This document shows positions 14,886 through 22,908 of a stretch of DNA of 24,923 nucleotides, piece after piece; the first letter of the stretch is position 1; each line of letters opens with the position of its first letter. The notes below the pieces were generated by a model. It ran no database searches, had not been told where the DNA came from, and was given only the letters and a program-made list of their open reading frames with translations. The stretch spans positions 442 through 25,364 of the forward strand of contig DAJV01000011.1 of the NCBI GenBank assembly GCA_002496475.1, read 5' to 3'. The stretch comes from Vulcanisaeta sp. UBA163 (lineage in GTDB: Archaea > Thermoproteota > Thermoprotei > Thermoproteales > Thermocladiaceae). Both the position numbers and the translations under genes were made by a program.

Positions 14886-15998
14886 ATGTCTGACCAGATT
14901 ATTGTGGTAATTATGAAAAGAATCGACGGTTTCATCTCCAAGCTACGCGGTTCATCAGTGGAGCTGGCTGTTGTCATCCCAGGCCCCAACTTTAGATACT
15001 TAGTTGGTTCTTACATAGATACCTTCGAGAGGTTCGGTGCATTGATTATTTGCCCAGACAACGGTTCCCACTCCCTAATACTACCAAGGCTTGATGAGGG
15101 TAAGGCTAAAGCCACGGAATTGCCGTACATTGTTTATGGCGATGATGAAGGCCCATTAAATGCAATTAAGTCCTTTATTAATGGTAATTGCAGGGCCATT
15201 AAGAGGGTGGGTCTCGAAGGCAGGGCCACGCTTAATTACCTCTGGATTCTACGCAGGGTTATTGGGGACTTCATTGACTTATCTATTGATGATCTATTAG
15301 TATCGATGAGGATTAGTAAGGACGAGGACGAGTTAGCAAGCATTGACCGAGCGGTTAAAGCCATTGAAGACGGTATTAGGGCTGCCCATGAGTCCATTAG
15401 GCCGGGGATGACCGAGGTGGACGTTACTAAATTAATTAGTGACGCTATTGGCAATGCTGGGGCTGAGCCTAGGGACGTGCTTGTTCAGTCAGGCCCTAAC
15501 TCGGCAATACCGCATTGGATGCCCTCCAGGAGGAGGATTGAGGTTGGCGATGTTGTTGTCATTGACGTTACAGCAACATACAATGATTATTATGGTGATT
15601 TAACGAGGACTCTCGTGATTGGTAATCCACCCAGTGACTTTTGGCGTGTTTATGAATTAGTAAAAAAGGCTCATGATGAGGCAATAGCCAACGTTAGGGG
15701 GATCGTCACGGGCGCCTACATTGATTCAATTGCCCGGGGTATCATTACAGAGGGTGGTTATGGACAGTACTTCATACATAGGACTGGGCATGGAATTGGT
15801 CTTGAGGTTCATGAGGAGCCATTCATAAGTCAGTCCTATGATAAGGCCCTACCAAGGGGCAGCACATTCACCATCGAACCCGGCATATATCTACCCGGCA
15901 GATTTGGTGTCAGGCTTGAGAGCAATATTGCAATTAGACCAGACGGTAGGGTCGAGGTCCTCGATAAGTACTGGCCCGAGGTTACTGTTAATGCATAA
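14886..15998 (+). CDS. pepQ: M24 family metallopeptidase (Xaa-Pro aminopeptidase/prolidase type)
   Basis: This cytoplasmic peptidase is predicted to cut Xaa-Pro bonds with two metal ions. Counting from the ATG at 14886, the five metal ligands of the pita-bread fold are all present: D227 (VIDVTATYND), D238 (GDLTRT), H302 (HRTGHGIGLEVHEEP), E331 (TIEPGIY) and E345 (RLESN). His210 in IPHWMPS is in the substrate-site position. The N-terminal creatinase-like domain covers about 10-150. Family members usually begin near MKRIDGFISKL, that is at 14913, and the nearby TATA box agrees; the first nine residues may not be translated. Whether it prefers dipeptides (prolidase) or longer peptides is not clear. 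Confidence 0.92.
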   Translation: MSDQIIVVIMKRIDGFISKLRGSSVELAVVIPGPNFRYLVGSYIDTFERFGALIICPDNGSHSLILPRLDEGKAKATELPYIVYGDDEGPLNAIKSFINGNCRAIKRVGLEGRATLNYLWILRRVIGDFIDLSIDDLLVSMRISKDEDELASIDRAVKAIEDGIRAAHESIRPGMTEVDVTKLISDAIGNAGAEPRDVLVQSGPNSAIPHWMPSRRRIEVGDVVVIDVTATYNDYYGDLTRTLVIGNPPSDFWRVYELVKKAHDEAIANVRGIVTGAYIDSIARGIITEGGYGQYFIHRTGHGIGLEVHEEPFISQSYDKALPRGSTFTIEPGIYLPGRFGVRLESNIAIRPDGRVEVLDKYWPEVTVNA

Positions 15999-16054
15999 TC
16001 ACGGTGAATAAAGACCGCACAACATAATACATGACCTAAGTTCTGCATGTAACC

Positions 16055-16390
16055 ATGTTCCCTGGAGTGGCCGATAAGGTCGATATATACCTGGGTGGTG
16101 ATCCAAGGGAAATGGTGAAAACACCAACCTTAGTTCAATGCCGAAAAACTTAGTCGGTAAAAACGCCAATAATCCAGCCGTAAAGCCATTTGAGTAATTA
16201 AACTCATTAATGTTCACCATGTATATCCTTAACCTTTCAACCCTTGATTTTAATGCACTTATCAATAGAGGCAGTAGGTGCCCGATTATTGTGATACCGT
16301 GAGATTAATCGAGAAGTATGATGACATTAAGGAGCAGGCCATTAAGGCACTATGCAGGAAATATGAGGGAAACCAAAGACGACAAGAAGA
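16055..16390 (+). pseudogene. Possible gene remnants in three frames
   Basis: Frame fragments follow each other. Positions 16055-16150 encode MFPGVADKVDIYLGGDPREM and more, then a stop. From 16153 another frame gives VGKNANNPAVKPFE, a stop, then NSLMFTMYILNLSTLDFNAL to RCPIIVIP. From about 16281 the third frame gives DTVRLIEKYDDIKEQAIKAL and CRKYEG. The composition is like that of the neighbouring coding sequence, as expected for decayed genes. I cannot name a parent family, and short AT-moderate sequence can also give such runs by chance. Confidence 0.3.
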
Positions 16391-16462
16391 GATGAATAAT
16401 CACCAAGCACCCAATGAGATTAACCGCACTCACAAAGGAGGGCAAAAGTGGTCCTTAGTAAT

Positions 16463-16471
16463 GCTTTATTA
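16463..16471 (+). promoter_or_regulatory. TATA box for the histidine phosphatase gene
   Basis: GCTTTATTA is centred about 29 bases before the GTG at 16496. It lies inside the longer reading frame that starts at 16448, so it argues against that earlier start. Confidence 0.5.
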
Positions 16472-16495
16472 CCTTGCTTTCCCATAATTATTAAC

Positions 16496-17119
16496 GTGAT
16501 ACTATACCTTGTTAGACACGGTGAGGCGCGGTTGAATTCGCTTGGGATACTTCATTCAAGGAATTACAATGATAATCCATTAACGGATAGGGGTAGGCTT
16601 GAGGCCGCCGCGGCTGCATTGCTTTTACGAAGGATGGGTATTCGTGGACCTGTAATTACCTCACCATTATTGCGCGCACGCCAGACCGCCAATTGTATTG
16701 ACCATAATTATAGGGTTGATGAGAGGCTGAGGGAGATTGACATGGGTGAGTGGGAGCTTAAGAAAATAAGTGAGGTCCCCTTCGATAATTACAGGAAGGA
16801 CCCGGTTAGGCATCACCCACCTGGTGGTGAATCAATGGAGTCAGTGGTTAATAGGGCCATGGGCTTCCTAAACTTAGTAAGGGGCATTAATGAGAAATCC
16901 GTGATTGCGGTGAGTCATTGGCACCCCATCGCGGCAATAGTGGCAATAATTACGGGATTACCTCTGAGTAATATCTATAAGTTGCGTATTAGCACAGGGT
17001 CTATAACGGCTATTGACCTGGATAATGATGACGTAGTATTCCTCAACCTAAGCCCATTACGGGTGTTGAGGAGCCTCGGCTTTGATGATGGTGAGGTAAT
17101 AAAGGAGTGCAGTGGATAG
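16496..17119 (+). CDS. Histidine phosphatase superfamily protein (phosphoglycerate mutase-like)
   Basis: This 207-residue enzyme belongs to the branch of the histidine phosphatase fold that uses a phospho-His intermediate. The RHGE motif, with the nucleophilic His, is at residues 7-10 (ILYLVRHGEARLN). Other signatures are PLTDRGRLEA, TSPLLRARQTA, REIDMGEW (acid loop) and VSHWHPIAA (second active-site His). The protein is close in length to cobalamin/ribazole phosphatases and phosphosugar phosphatases, but the substrate cannot be assigned. I chose GTG at 16496 because the conserved strand starts there and a TATA box lies 29 bases upstream; an ATG at 16448 would add 16 unusual residues. The following gene starts just after its stop. 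Confidence 0.88.
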   Translation: MILYLVRHGEARLNSLGILHSRNYNDNPLTDRGRLEAAAAALLLRRMGIRGPVITSPLLRARQTANCIDHNYRVDERLREIDMGEWELKKISEVPFDNYRKDPVRHHPPGGESMESVVNRAMGFLNLVRGINEKSVIAVSHWHPIAAIVAIITGLPLSNIYKLRISTGSITAIDLDNDDVVFLNLSPLRVLRSLGFDDGEVIKECSG

Positions 17120-17130
17120 GGTTAATTACC

Positions 17131-17568
17131 ATGAGTATTATTACCTGTAACGAGGTTCATTGGAGACTTGTTGAATTGAATATAGACCACGCATGTGGAT
17201 TAGCAAGCCTACTGAGGGTTATTGGCAGGAGACTCGGTATTTTTAATATTCCGAACGTCGTTGATGTCATGGTTTACGATGGTTACGATACGGTTAACCA
17301 AGCCTTAGGCGATTCAGTAGTCGTTGAGAGGTCCCTGGTTCCAGGGTTACTCTCACGCGCAATTCTCATAGGAAGTATCCCCTATGCATCCATTGAGGAC
17401 GTCATTGTATCCGTTGTCGTTAATAGGGGCCTATCATGGTATATAGGCATAATTAGGGAATTAATGAGGAATAGTAATGTAAGAAATAGCCTAAGGTGGG
17501 AGTGGGTCAATGAGGTGCTTAATAGGTTCGGCGTTATAGGGAATTTCAATGAAATTATTTCGCAGTAG
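17131..17568 (+). CDS. Unknown protein downstream of the phosphatase
   Basis: I do not recognise a family in these 145 residues. The sequence is hydrophobic in patches without a clear membrane helix (ASLLRVIGRRLGIFNIPNVV, SIEDVIVSVVVNRGLSWYIG), and looks like a small alpha/beta domain. The ATG at 17131 lies 11 bases after the phosphatase stop. An ATG at 17107 would overlap the phosphatase by 13 bases and add eight residues. The two genes are probably one transcript, so a shared pathway is possible. The 3' end overlaps the convergent radical SAM gene by 14 bases. Confidence 0.65.
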   Translation: MSIITCNEVHWRLVELNIDHACGLASLLRVIGRRLGIFNIPNVVDVMVYDGYDTVNQALGDSVVVERSLVPGLLSRAILIGSIPYASIEDVIVSVVVNRGLSWYIGIIRELMRNSNVRNSLRWEWVNEVLNRFGVIGNFNEIISQ

Positions 17569-18673
17569 GTTCATAGACACAGGCCGGATCTGAGGCGAGG
17601 TGGTCTCCTACCTCGGTGTATGCCCTAGCCCTTGAGCCACCGCATATATTCCTGTACTCACACACGCCGCACTTACCGTTAAACCTAGCCTCCCTTATTG
17701 TCCTCAGTACTGGGTGCTCCCTATACACCTTGACTATGTTGTCCCTCCTTACATTACCGAGAGTGAGTGGTAGGAATCCACTTGGGTATATTGATCCATC
17801 ACTTGCCACGAATATTATCCCATAGCCATCCCTAGTGGGTGTGAAGCTTGGCGGTTTCGCATTGCTTGAGGATTCGCCCATTAATTCCCGGAGCTGCCCA
17901 GTTAATTCCTGATACAACCTACCACCCTCGTACTTAACACTGGCGCTCCTCTGCATAATGACTCTCCTGAAGAATGGCGCCTCCACAGTCCTTATTGGTA
18001 ATCCATACAGTGATGCATCATATAGGAATTGTACGACATCCTCGGTCTCCCACGGATCCAACGGCTCAAGTTCCATGCCCCTACCCACACGTATAAGGAA
18101 GAAAACCTCCCATGCATTGGCACCGCTTTCCCTAACGATCTTAAATATATGCGGTATTTCATGGACATTTAGCTTCATAACAGTCGTGTTTATCTGAAAC
18201 TCAACACCAAGCTTCCTTAACATTTCAAATGCCTCCAGTGTTGTCTTGAATACATCAATCTGCTCCAGCGCTGTCCTCCTAATGTAATTATGGGTCTCAG
18301 GCCTTGCGCCATCCAGGCTTATTGACACGGAATTAACCCTGTTCCTTAGCTCCCTGAGCAAGTCCTCATTAAGTAACTTCGTTGATACCGCAGGTGATAG
18401 GGCTATGGGAATGCCCAGGGATTTGGCATGGTCCATTATTTCAAATATATCATTCCTCATTAACGGGTCGCCGCCGGTAAGTATTAATACAGGGTATGGC
18501 CTACCAAACCCGGTTAAATCTTCTATGAATTTCATGACCTCCCTGGTACCTAAATCAGTGGGTAGTGGTTTGAGCAGTGCATTGGCCCTACAATGCCTGC
18601 ATGCCAATGGGCATGCCTTAGTGGTCTCATAAAACACCAGTAATGGTTTATCCTCCAGTGGCCATTTATGCAT
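17555..18673 (-). CDS. Radical SAM/SPASM domain protein, TIGR04053-like
   Basis: This 372-residue enzyme generates a 5'-deoxyadenosyl radical with a 4Fe-4S cluster. The cluster motif CxxxCxxC is C21, C25 and C28 (KACPLACRHCRA). GGDP (67-70) is the SAM-binding motif. The SPASM region has C335, C338, C344 and C365 (GKCGVCEYRNICGGSRARAY, then DPAC). SDGSIYPSGFLPLTLGNVR and EVFFLIRVGRG are close to the TIGR04053 family as I recall it, related to enzymes of heme d1 and alternative heme synthesis (NirJ/Ahb). The exact reaction is not known to me. A TATA box lies about 30 bases before the ATG, and it is divergent from a second radical SAM gene. Confidence 0.88.
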   Translation of the reverse strand: MHKWPLEDKPLLVFYETTKACPLACRHCRANALLKPLPTDLGTREVMKFIEDLTGFGRPYPVLILTGGDPLMRNDIFEIMDHAKSLGIPIALSPAVSTKLLNEDLLRELRNRVNSVSISLDGARPETHNYIRRTALEQIDVFKTTLEAFEMLRKLGVEFQINTTVMKLNVHEIPHIFKIVRESGANAWEVFFLIRVGRGMELEPLDPWETEDVVQFLYDASLYGLPIRTVEAPFFRRVIMQRSASVKYEGGRLYQELTGQLRELMGESSSNAKPPSFTPTRDGYGIIFVASDGSIYPSGFLPLTLGNVRRDNIVKVYREHPVLRTIREARFNGKCGVCEYRNICGGSRARAYTEVGDHLASDPACVYEPTAK

Positions 18674-18697
18674 TGATCCGTTTATTAATACCCTTGG

Positions 18698-18709
18698 TTT
18701 TTAAGTAAA
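18698..18709 (-). promoter_or_regulatory. TATA box for the minus-strand radical SAM gene
   Basis: TTTACTTAAAAA on the minus strand is centred about 30 bases before the ATG at 18673, consistent with a nearly leaderless message. Confidence 0.5.
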
Positions 18710-18748
18710 TTGTTCAGTGTTATTTTATCAGTGCCTGCGTGGGTAAGG

Positions 18749-18758
18749 ATTTATAATA
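18749..18758 (+). promoter_or_regulatory. TATA box for the plus-strand radical SAM gene
   Basis: ATTTATAATA is centred about 30 bases before the ATG at 18784. The two divergent TATA boxes are only about 50 bp apart, so one protein could affect both. Two copies of TCAGTG lie between them. Confidence 0.55.
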
Positions 18759-18783
18759 CAGCTGGTGTAGTCTTGGTTGTCCC

Positions 18784-20019
18784 ATGATAAACATAACGAA
18801 TCTAGTGGTTGGTGGTGGCACAGTAAGCCTGTCGATCAAGGGCCACGATTATGTGAAGAGCGATAGGGAGTTCACGGACATTAGCAGGCCGTTAATATTC
18901 TGGCAGATAACTTATAGATGTAATCTGAAGTGTATTCATTGTTATATAAATGCAATCCAGGGGCTCTCGAGGGATGAATTAACGACTGAGGAGGTTTTTA
19001 GGGTTGTTGATGATGCCCATGAGTTGAGGACGCCGTTGCTCATTATTAGTGGTGGTGAGCCATTAATTAGGGAGGATATTACCGAGGTCATGAGGAGGGC
19101 TAATGACTACGGCATTAAGATTTCCCTTAGCACTAATGGCACGTTAATAACGAGGGATTGGGCCTTAAGGCTTAGGGAATTGAATACTCAATATGTTGGG
19201 ATAAGTATTGATTCATCAATTCCCGAGGTTCATGATAAGATAAGGGGTGTCTCAGGGGCTTGGGAGTTGGCGGTTAGGGGTATTAAGAATGTTATGGAGG
19301 TCGGCATTCCAGTCGGTATCAGGACTACGATTACTAAGTTAAATATTGAACGTGCAACCGAGGTTGTCGAGTTTGCGCATAGGCTGGGTGTATCAAGGGT
19401 TGCCTTCTACCACCTAGTACCCAGTGGTAGAGGGAGGGGAATCGTTAATTTACTACCAAGTCCAGACCAATTACTGAGGTTCCTAATTAGGTTAATAGAG
19501 ATTGCAAGGAATTACCCAGATGTTGAGGTATTGACGGTGGATAACCCAGCTGACGGTGTTGTTGCTTCCTTAATGACCAGTAATGATGAAAATGAGTTCA
19601 TGAAAAAACTAAGACTCGTAAGTAGGATGGGTGCATGCAGCGCTGGTAGAAAGGTAATGTCCATATACCCTAATGGTGATGTTTACCCATGTCAATTCTT
19701 CAATGATAAACCAATGGGTAATGCCAGGAGAGAAAGACTAACGGAGATTTGGCTGAGACCCGGGGTAAATACAGAGTTAGTGATTAGACTTAGGGAGGGG
19801 AACTACGGTGATTCACCGTGCATGAGGTGCCCATACCTGAGGTACTGCGGTGGTTGTAGGGTTAGGGCGGAAGTCCTTAATAATAATGTTTGGTCTATGG
19901 ATCCACTATGCACAATGAATTCATTACTACGATTGTGGAAACTAGGCGAAATCAACCTTAAGCCTTGGCAGGTCAAGGTAATGAGGGACTTCGAGGATGT
20001 ATTAAAGACCGGTGATTAG
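18784..20019 (+). CDS. Radical SAM/SPASM protein, AhbC/NirJ-like (possible heme biosynthesis)
   Basis: The 411-residue protein has the radical SAM motif at C46, C50 and C53 (YRCNLKCIHCYINA), the GGEP motif in LLIISGGEPLI, and a C-terminal SPASM region (MGACSAG, YPNGDVYPCQFF, CMRCPYLRYCGGCR, DPLC) for auxiliary Fe-S clusters. An N-terminal segment of the type MIxIxxLxxG and the order of motifs resemble 12,18-didecarboxysiroheme deacetylase (AhbC) of the archaeal siroheme-to-heme route; this is from memory and tentative. Other SPASM proteins modify peptides, but no small precursor peptide gene is seen nearby. Its own TATA box sits 30 bases upstream. Confidence 0.87.
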   Translation: MINITNLVVGGGTVSLSIKGHDYVKSDREFTDISRPLIFWQITYRCNLKCIHCYINAIQGLSRDELTTEEVFRVVDDAHELRTPLLIISGGEPLIREDITEVMRRANDYGIKISLSTNGTLITRDWALRLRELNTQYVGISIDSSIPEVHDKIRGVSGAWELAVRGIKNVMEVGIPVGIRTTITKLNIERATEVVEFAHRLGVSRVAFYHLVPSGRGRGIVNLLPSPDQLLRFLIRLIEIARNYPDVEVLTVDNPADGVVASLMTSNDENEFMKKLRLVSRMGACSAGRKVMSIYPNGDVYPCQFFNDKPMGNARRERLTEIWLRPGVNTELVIRLREGNYGDSPCMRCPYLRYCGGCRVRAEVLNNNVWSMDPLCTMNSLLRLWKLGEINLKPWQVKVMRDFEDVLKTGD

Positions 20020-20089
20020 TCCTCACTTATTTTAAGTCAGCGTAACAACAAAGTACAAAAACCAGTTAATTCTACAAAACACCTGAACA

Positions 20090-21388
20090 ATGGTTGATTT
20101 ATCAGTCAGGATACTAGGCGGTGGAGGGGAGGTCGGTAGAATGGCCATTTTCATTAAGGATATTAATTCCGACAGGGGTTTCCTCTTTGATTATGGCGTT
20201 AACTTCGACGAGAATGACAGGCCAGTAATGCCAAGTCACGTTAGACCTAGGGACATAGCTGCAGTGTTCCTAAGCCACTCTCACCTTGATCATTGCGGTG
20301 CATTGCCAAGCCTATACGTTAGTTCACCACCACCTCTCTATGCAACGCCATTAACCCTTGAGTTAGCTGATGTAATGTTTAAGGATGCAATGAAGTTAAG
20401 TGGGTATTACCTGCCCTATGAGGATGAGGAGATTAAGACAGTGCTTGATCACGCAATACCAGTCACCTATGGTGAGGATGTTGATGTGTCAAAGGACGTT
20501 AAGGCAACCATAATAAATGCCGGGCATGTACCTGGCAGTATGCTGACGTTACTTGAGATTAATGGGGTCAGGGTATTGTTTACGGGAGACTTCAACCTAT
20601 CACCATCAAATCTACTTCGTGGTGCTGACATAAACAATGTGCCTAGGGATGTTGATGTGGTCATTATGGAGGGTACGTACGTGGCCAATACACACCCACC
20701 CAGGGAGGAAGTTGAGAGGGAGTTCGTTAGGGTAATTAAGGAAACAATTGAGGGCGGGGGTTCCGTACTAATACCAGTACTAACCATAGGCAGGGCTCAG
20801 GAAATCCTGATAACTCTTTATAAGAATGGCATTGATTACCCTGTGATAATCGATGGTTTAGCCAGGGTTGTTAATCAAATAGTGGCTAAGTACCCGCATT
20901 ACCTGGCTAATCCTGAGCTTTACCTTAAGGCTGTGGAGAATAGCCTAGAGGTTACCACGGACTATCAAAGGAGGTCGTTAACCAAGGAGCCCGTGATAGT
21001 AGTTTCGCCGGCAGGAATGCTAAAGGGTGGTGCTGCAGTTTACTACCTAAAGAAGTTGAGTAGGGATAGGAGGAATGCCGTGATATTACCGAGTTACCAA
21101 GCGCCTGATACGCCGGGTTTCGAGTTATTAACGAGAGGTAGGGCATTCATTGATAAGGCTGAGATTGTACTTGAGGCTAAGCTGTATTGGTTCGACTTTA
21201 GTTCTCATAGCGGTAGAGCCGAGCTTGAGACATTTATTAACCACTTTAGTCCAGGTACTAGGGTGCTTCTTGTGCATACGGATGCGATAAAGGCTCTACA
21301 ATTCCTTGAAAGGTTGAAGGCTAAGTACGGAATTGACTACGTCCACGTACCAACTAATGACGAATCCATACTATTCCACATTAAATGA
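20090..21388 (+). CDS. Metallo-beta-lactamase/beta-CASP RNA nuclease
   Basis: This 432-residue protein is a zinc-dependent nuclease of the beta-CASP group (CPSF/RNase J-like), acting on RNA ends or internal sites. The lactamase motifs are HSHLDHCG (62-69), AGHVPGS and TGDFN. The beta-CASP motif A appears as IMEGTYV (Asp or Glu in this position), and FSSHSGRAEL and VLLVHTD carry the later His residues. It lacks the N-terminal KH domains of archaeal aCPSF1, so it is closer in layout to aCPSF2-type enzymes. The nearest TATA-like box (20027-20036) implies a leader of about 30 bases, unlike its neighbours. The exact substrate is unknown. Confidence 0.92.
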   Translation: MVDLSVRILGGGGEVGRMAIFIKDINSDRGFLFDYGVNFDENDRPVMPSHVRPRDIAAVFLSHSHLDHCGALPSLYVSSPPPLYATPLTLELADVMFKDAMKLSGYYLPYEDEEIKTVLDHAIPVTYGEDVDVSKDVKATIINAGHVPGSMLTLLEINGVRVLFTGDFNLSPSNLLRGADINNVPRDVDVVIMEGTYVANTHPPREEVEREFVRVIKETIEGGGSVLIPVLTIGRAQEILITLYKNGIDYPVIIDGLARVVNQIVAKYPHYLANPELYLKAVENSLEVTTDYQRRSLTKEPVIVVSPAGMLKGGAAVYYLKKLSRDRRNAVILPSYQAPDTPGFELLTRGRAFIDKAEIVLEAKLYWFDFSSHSGRAELETFINHFSPGTRVLLVHTDAIKALQFLERLKAKYGIDYVHVPTNDESILFHIK

Positions 21389-21450
21389 GTGATCGTGGTT
21401 TACCCCGTCCCATGTTTACTTGGTTATACAGTGTTGTTAATGTTGAAAAG

Positions 21451-21458
21451 GTTTAAAG
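21451..21458 (+). promoter_or_regulatory. TATA box for the TIP49 gene
   Basis: GTTTAAAG is centred about 32 bases before the ATG at 21487, giving a leader of about six bases. Confidence 0.5.
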
Positions 21459-21486
21459 GCTATGCATTTTAACTCCGTTATTTGCT

Positions 21487-22842
21487 ATGTCCCAGATAAA
21501 GATTGAGGAGGTGAGGTCAACCTTCGAAAGAGTTGGGCTACATAGTCACATTAAAGGTTTAGGCGTTAGGGATAGTAAGGTGCAGTTCTCGGCTGACGGC
21601 TTCGTGGGACAGGTTGATGCTAGGGAGGCTGCGTACTACGTTGTTAAGATGATAAAGGCAGGTAAGTTCGGCGGTAAGGGTGTCCTAATAGTGGGTCCAC
21701 CTGGTACCGGCAAGACGGCGCTAGCCATAGGCATTGCCAGGGAACTTGGTCCAGACACACCATTCGTACAAATAAGCGCTGCTGAGGTTTATAGCATGGA
21801 GGTTAAGAAAACTGAGTTCCTGACCAGGGCACTTAGGAGCGCCATTGGGGTTAGGATTAGGGAGTGGCGCCGTGTTTACGAGGGTGTTGTCAAGGGACTC
21901 GATATTCAATACGGTAGGCACCCATACAATCCATATGCCCAGATACCCAGGAGTGCAACGATAACCTTGGCCACCAAGGACGAAGAGAAGAAGTTGAAGG
22001 TACCCGCCGAAATTGCTGAGCAATTGATTGAGCTTGGTGTTGAGGAGGGTGATGTTATTTGGATTGATGAGGAGACCGGCAGGGTCTTCATTCAGGGTAA
22101 GGGTGAGGGCGGTGAGGCATATGATATATACGTTAAGAGAAAGGCCGAAGTACCAAAGGGCCCTGTTTATAAGGAGAAGGAGATCACCAGGTTCTTTACC
22201 CTTAATGACCTCGACATATACCAAGCAAGGCAACAGGGATTGTTGAGCGCCATGATATTTGGTTTCGCGGCCGAGGAACGTGAGATACCGAGTGAGGTTA
22301 GGAAGGCAGTTGATGAGTTTGTTATGAAGGTCATAAATGATGGTAAGGGCGAGTTAGTTCCCGGTGTTCTGTTTATTGATGATGTTCACATGCTTGATAT
22401 TGAGACCTGGGCATACTTAAGTAGAGCCATGGAGAGTGAGTTGAGTCCAATTCTCATTCTAGCCACCAATAGGGGTATAACGAAGATTAGGGGCACGGAC
22501 ATTGAGTCGCCGCATGGTGTCCCACTGGACATGCTTGATAGGCTAATCATAATTAGGACCAAGCCATACACATCTGACGAGGTTAGGGAAATAATAAAGA
22601 TTAGAGCGAGGGAGGAAAAGGTGTCCCTGGCTAATGACGCACTTGAGGCACTAACAAAGATAGGTGCTGAGGAGAGCCTTAGGTATGCAATACAGTTATT
22701 GGCACCAGCTCAGTTAAGGGCTCAGGAGGTTGGACATAAGGAAATTACTAGTGAGGATATTGAGTACGTGAAGAAGCTATTCCTTAGCGTTAAGGAGAGT
22801 ACGCAGTACGTTAAGGAATACGAGAATTACTTCCTACGTTGA
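21487..22842 (+). CDS. TIP49/RuvB-like AAA+ ATPase with an altered Walker B motif
   Basis: TIP49 proteins are hexameric AAA+ ATPases related to eukaryotic RuvBL1/RuvBL2, which take part in chromatin remodelling and box C/D snoRNP assembly. The 451 residues match the family. FVGQVDAREAAYYVV precedes Walker A GPPGTGKT (70-77). An OB-like insertion (about 120-240) separates it from Walker B. Sensor 1 is ATNRG (326-330) and sensor 2 is in SLRYAIQLL (397-405). Walker B reads FIDDVHMLDIE (296-306) where the family usually has DEVH: the catalytic Glu is Asp299 here. It may hydrolyse ATP slowly or use the Asp. In archaea the role is unclear; Nop5 and fibrillarin in the same window make an RNP-assembly link tempting but unproven. 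Confidence 0.95.
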   Translation: MSQIKIEEVRSTFERVGLHSHIKGLGVRDSKVQFSADGFVGQVDAREAAYYVVKMIKAGKFGGKGVLIVGPPGTGKTALAIGIARELGPDTPFVQISAAEVYSMEVKKTEFLTRALRSAIGVRIREWRRVYEGVVKGLDIQYGRHPYNPYAQIPRSATITLATKDEEKKLKVPAEIAEQLIELGVEEGDVIWIDEETGRVFIQGKGEGGEAYDIYVKRKAEVPKGPVYKEKEITRFFTLNDLDIYQARQQGLLSAMIFGFAAEEREIPSEVRKAVDEFVMKVINDGKGELVPGVLFIDDVHMLDIETWAYLSRAMESELSPILILATNRGITKIRGTDIESPHGVPLDMLDRLIIIRTKPYTSDEVREIIKIRAREEKVSLANDALEALTKIGAEESLRYAIQLLAPAQLRAQEVGHKEITSEDIEYVKKLFLSVKESTQYVKEYENYFLR

Positions 22843-22866
22843 ATTCTACACTTAAAGAAAAGTTAA

Positions 22867-22876
22867 GATTAAAAAG
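22867..22876 (+). promoter_or_regulatory. TATA box for the unknown gene at 22909
   Basis: GATTAAAAAG is centred about 37 bases before the ATG at 22909, giving a leader of around ten bases that includes GGGGAT. Confidence 0.45.
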
Positions 22877-22908
22877 GCAATAGGAGGTTCCGATTAACGG
22901 GGATATTA

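Larger units (their letters stand above)
15999..16495. other. Stretch of about 500 bp without an intact gene
   Basis: Between the peptidase and the phosphatase there is no convincing complete gene. Short open stretches in all three plus frames have protein-like composition but are broken by stops and frame changes. The minus-strand open frame at 15999-16265 and the plus-strand one at 16278-16487 show no family signature. No tRNA, terminator-like T-run or strong hairpin was seen. The last part (16463-16471) holds the phosphatase TATA box. Confidence 0.55.

Noticed and set aside
15999..16265. Minus-strand open frame of 88 codons
   Set aside because: Composition is unlike the neighbouring proteins, no TATA box or ribosome site was seen, and the plus-strand fragments over the same bases look more protein-like.
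16252..16302. Resemblance of RCPIIVIP to the start of creatininase-type proteins
   Set aside because: Eight residues are too few and the frame stops directly afterwards, so no family call is justified.
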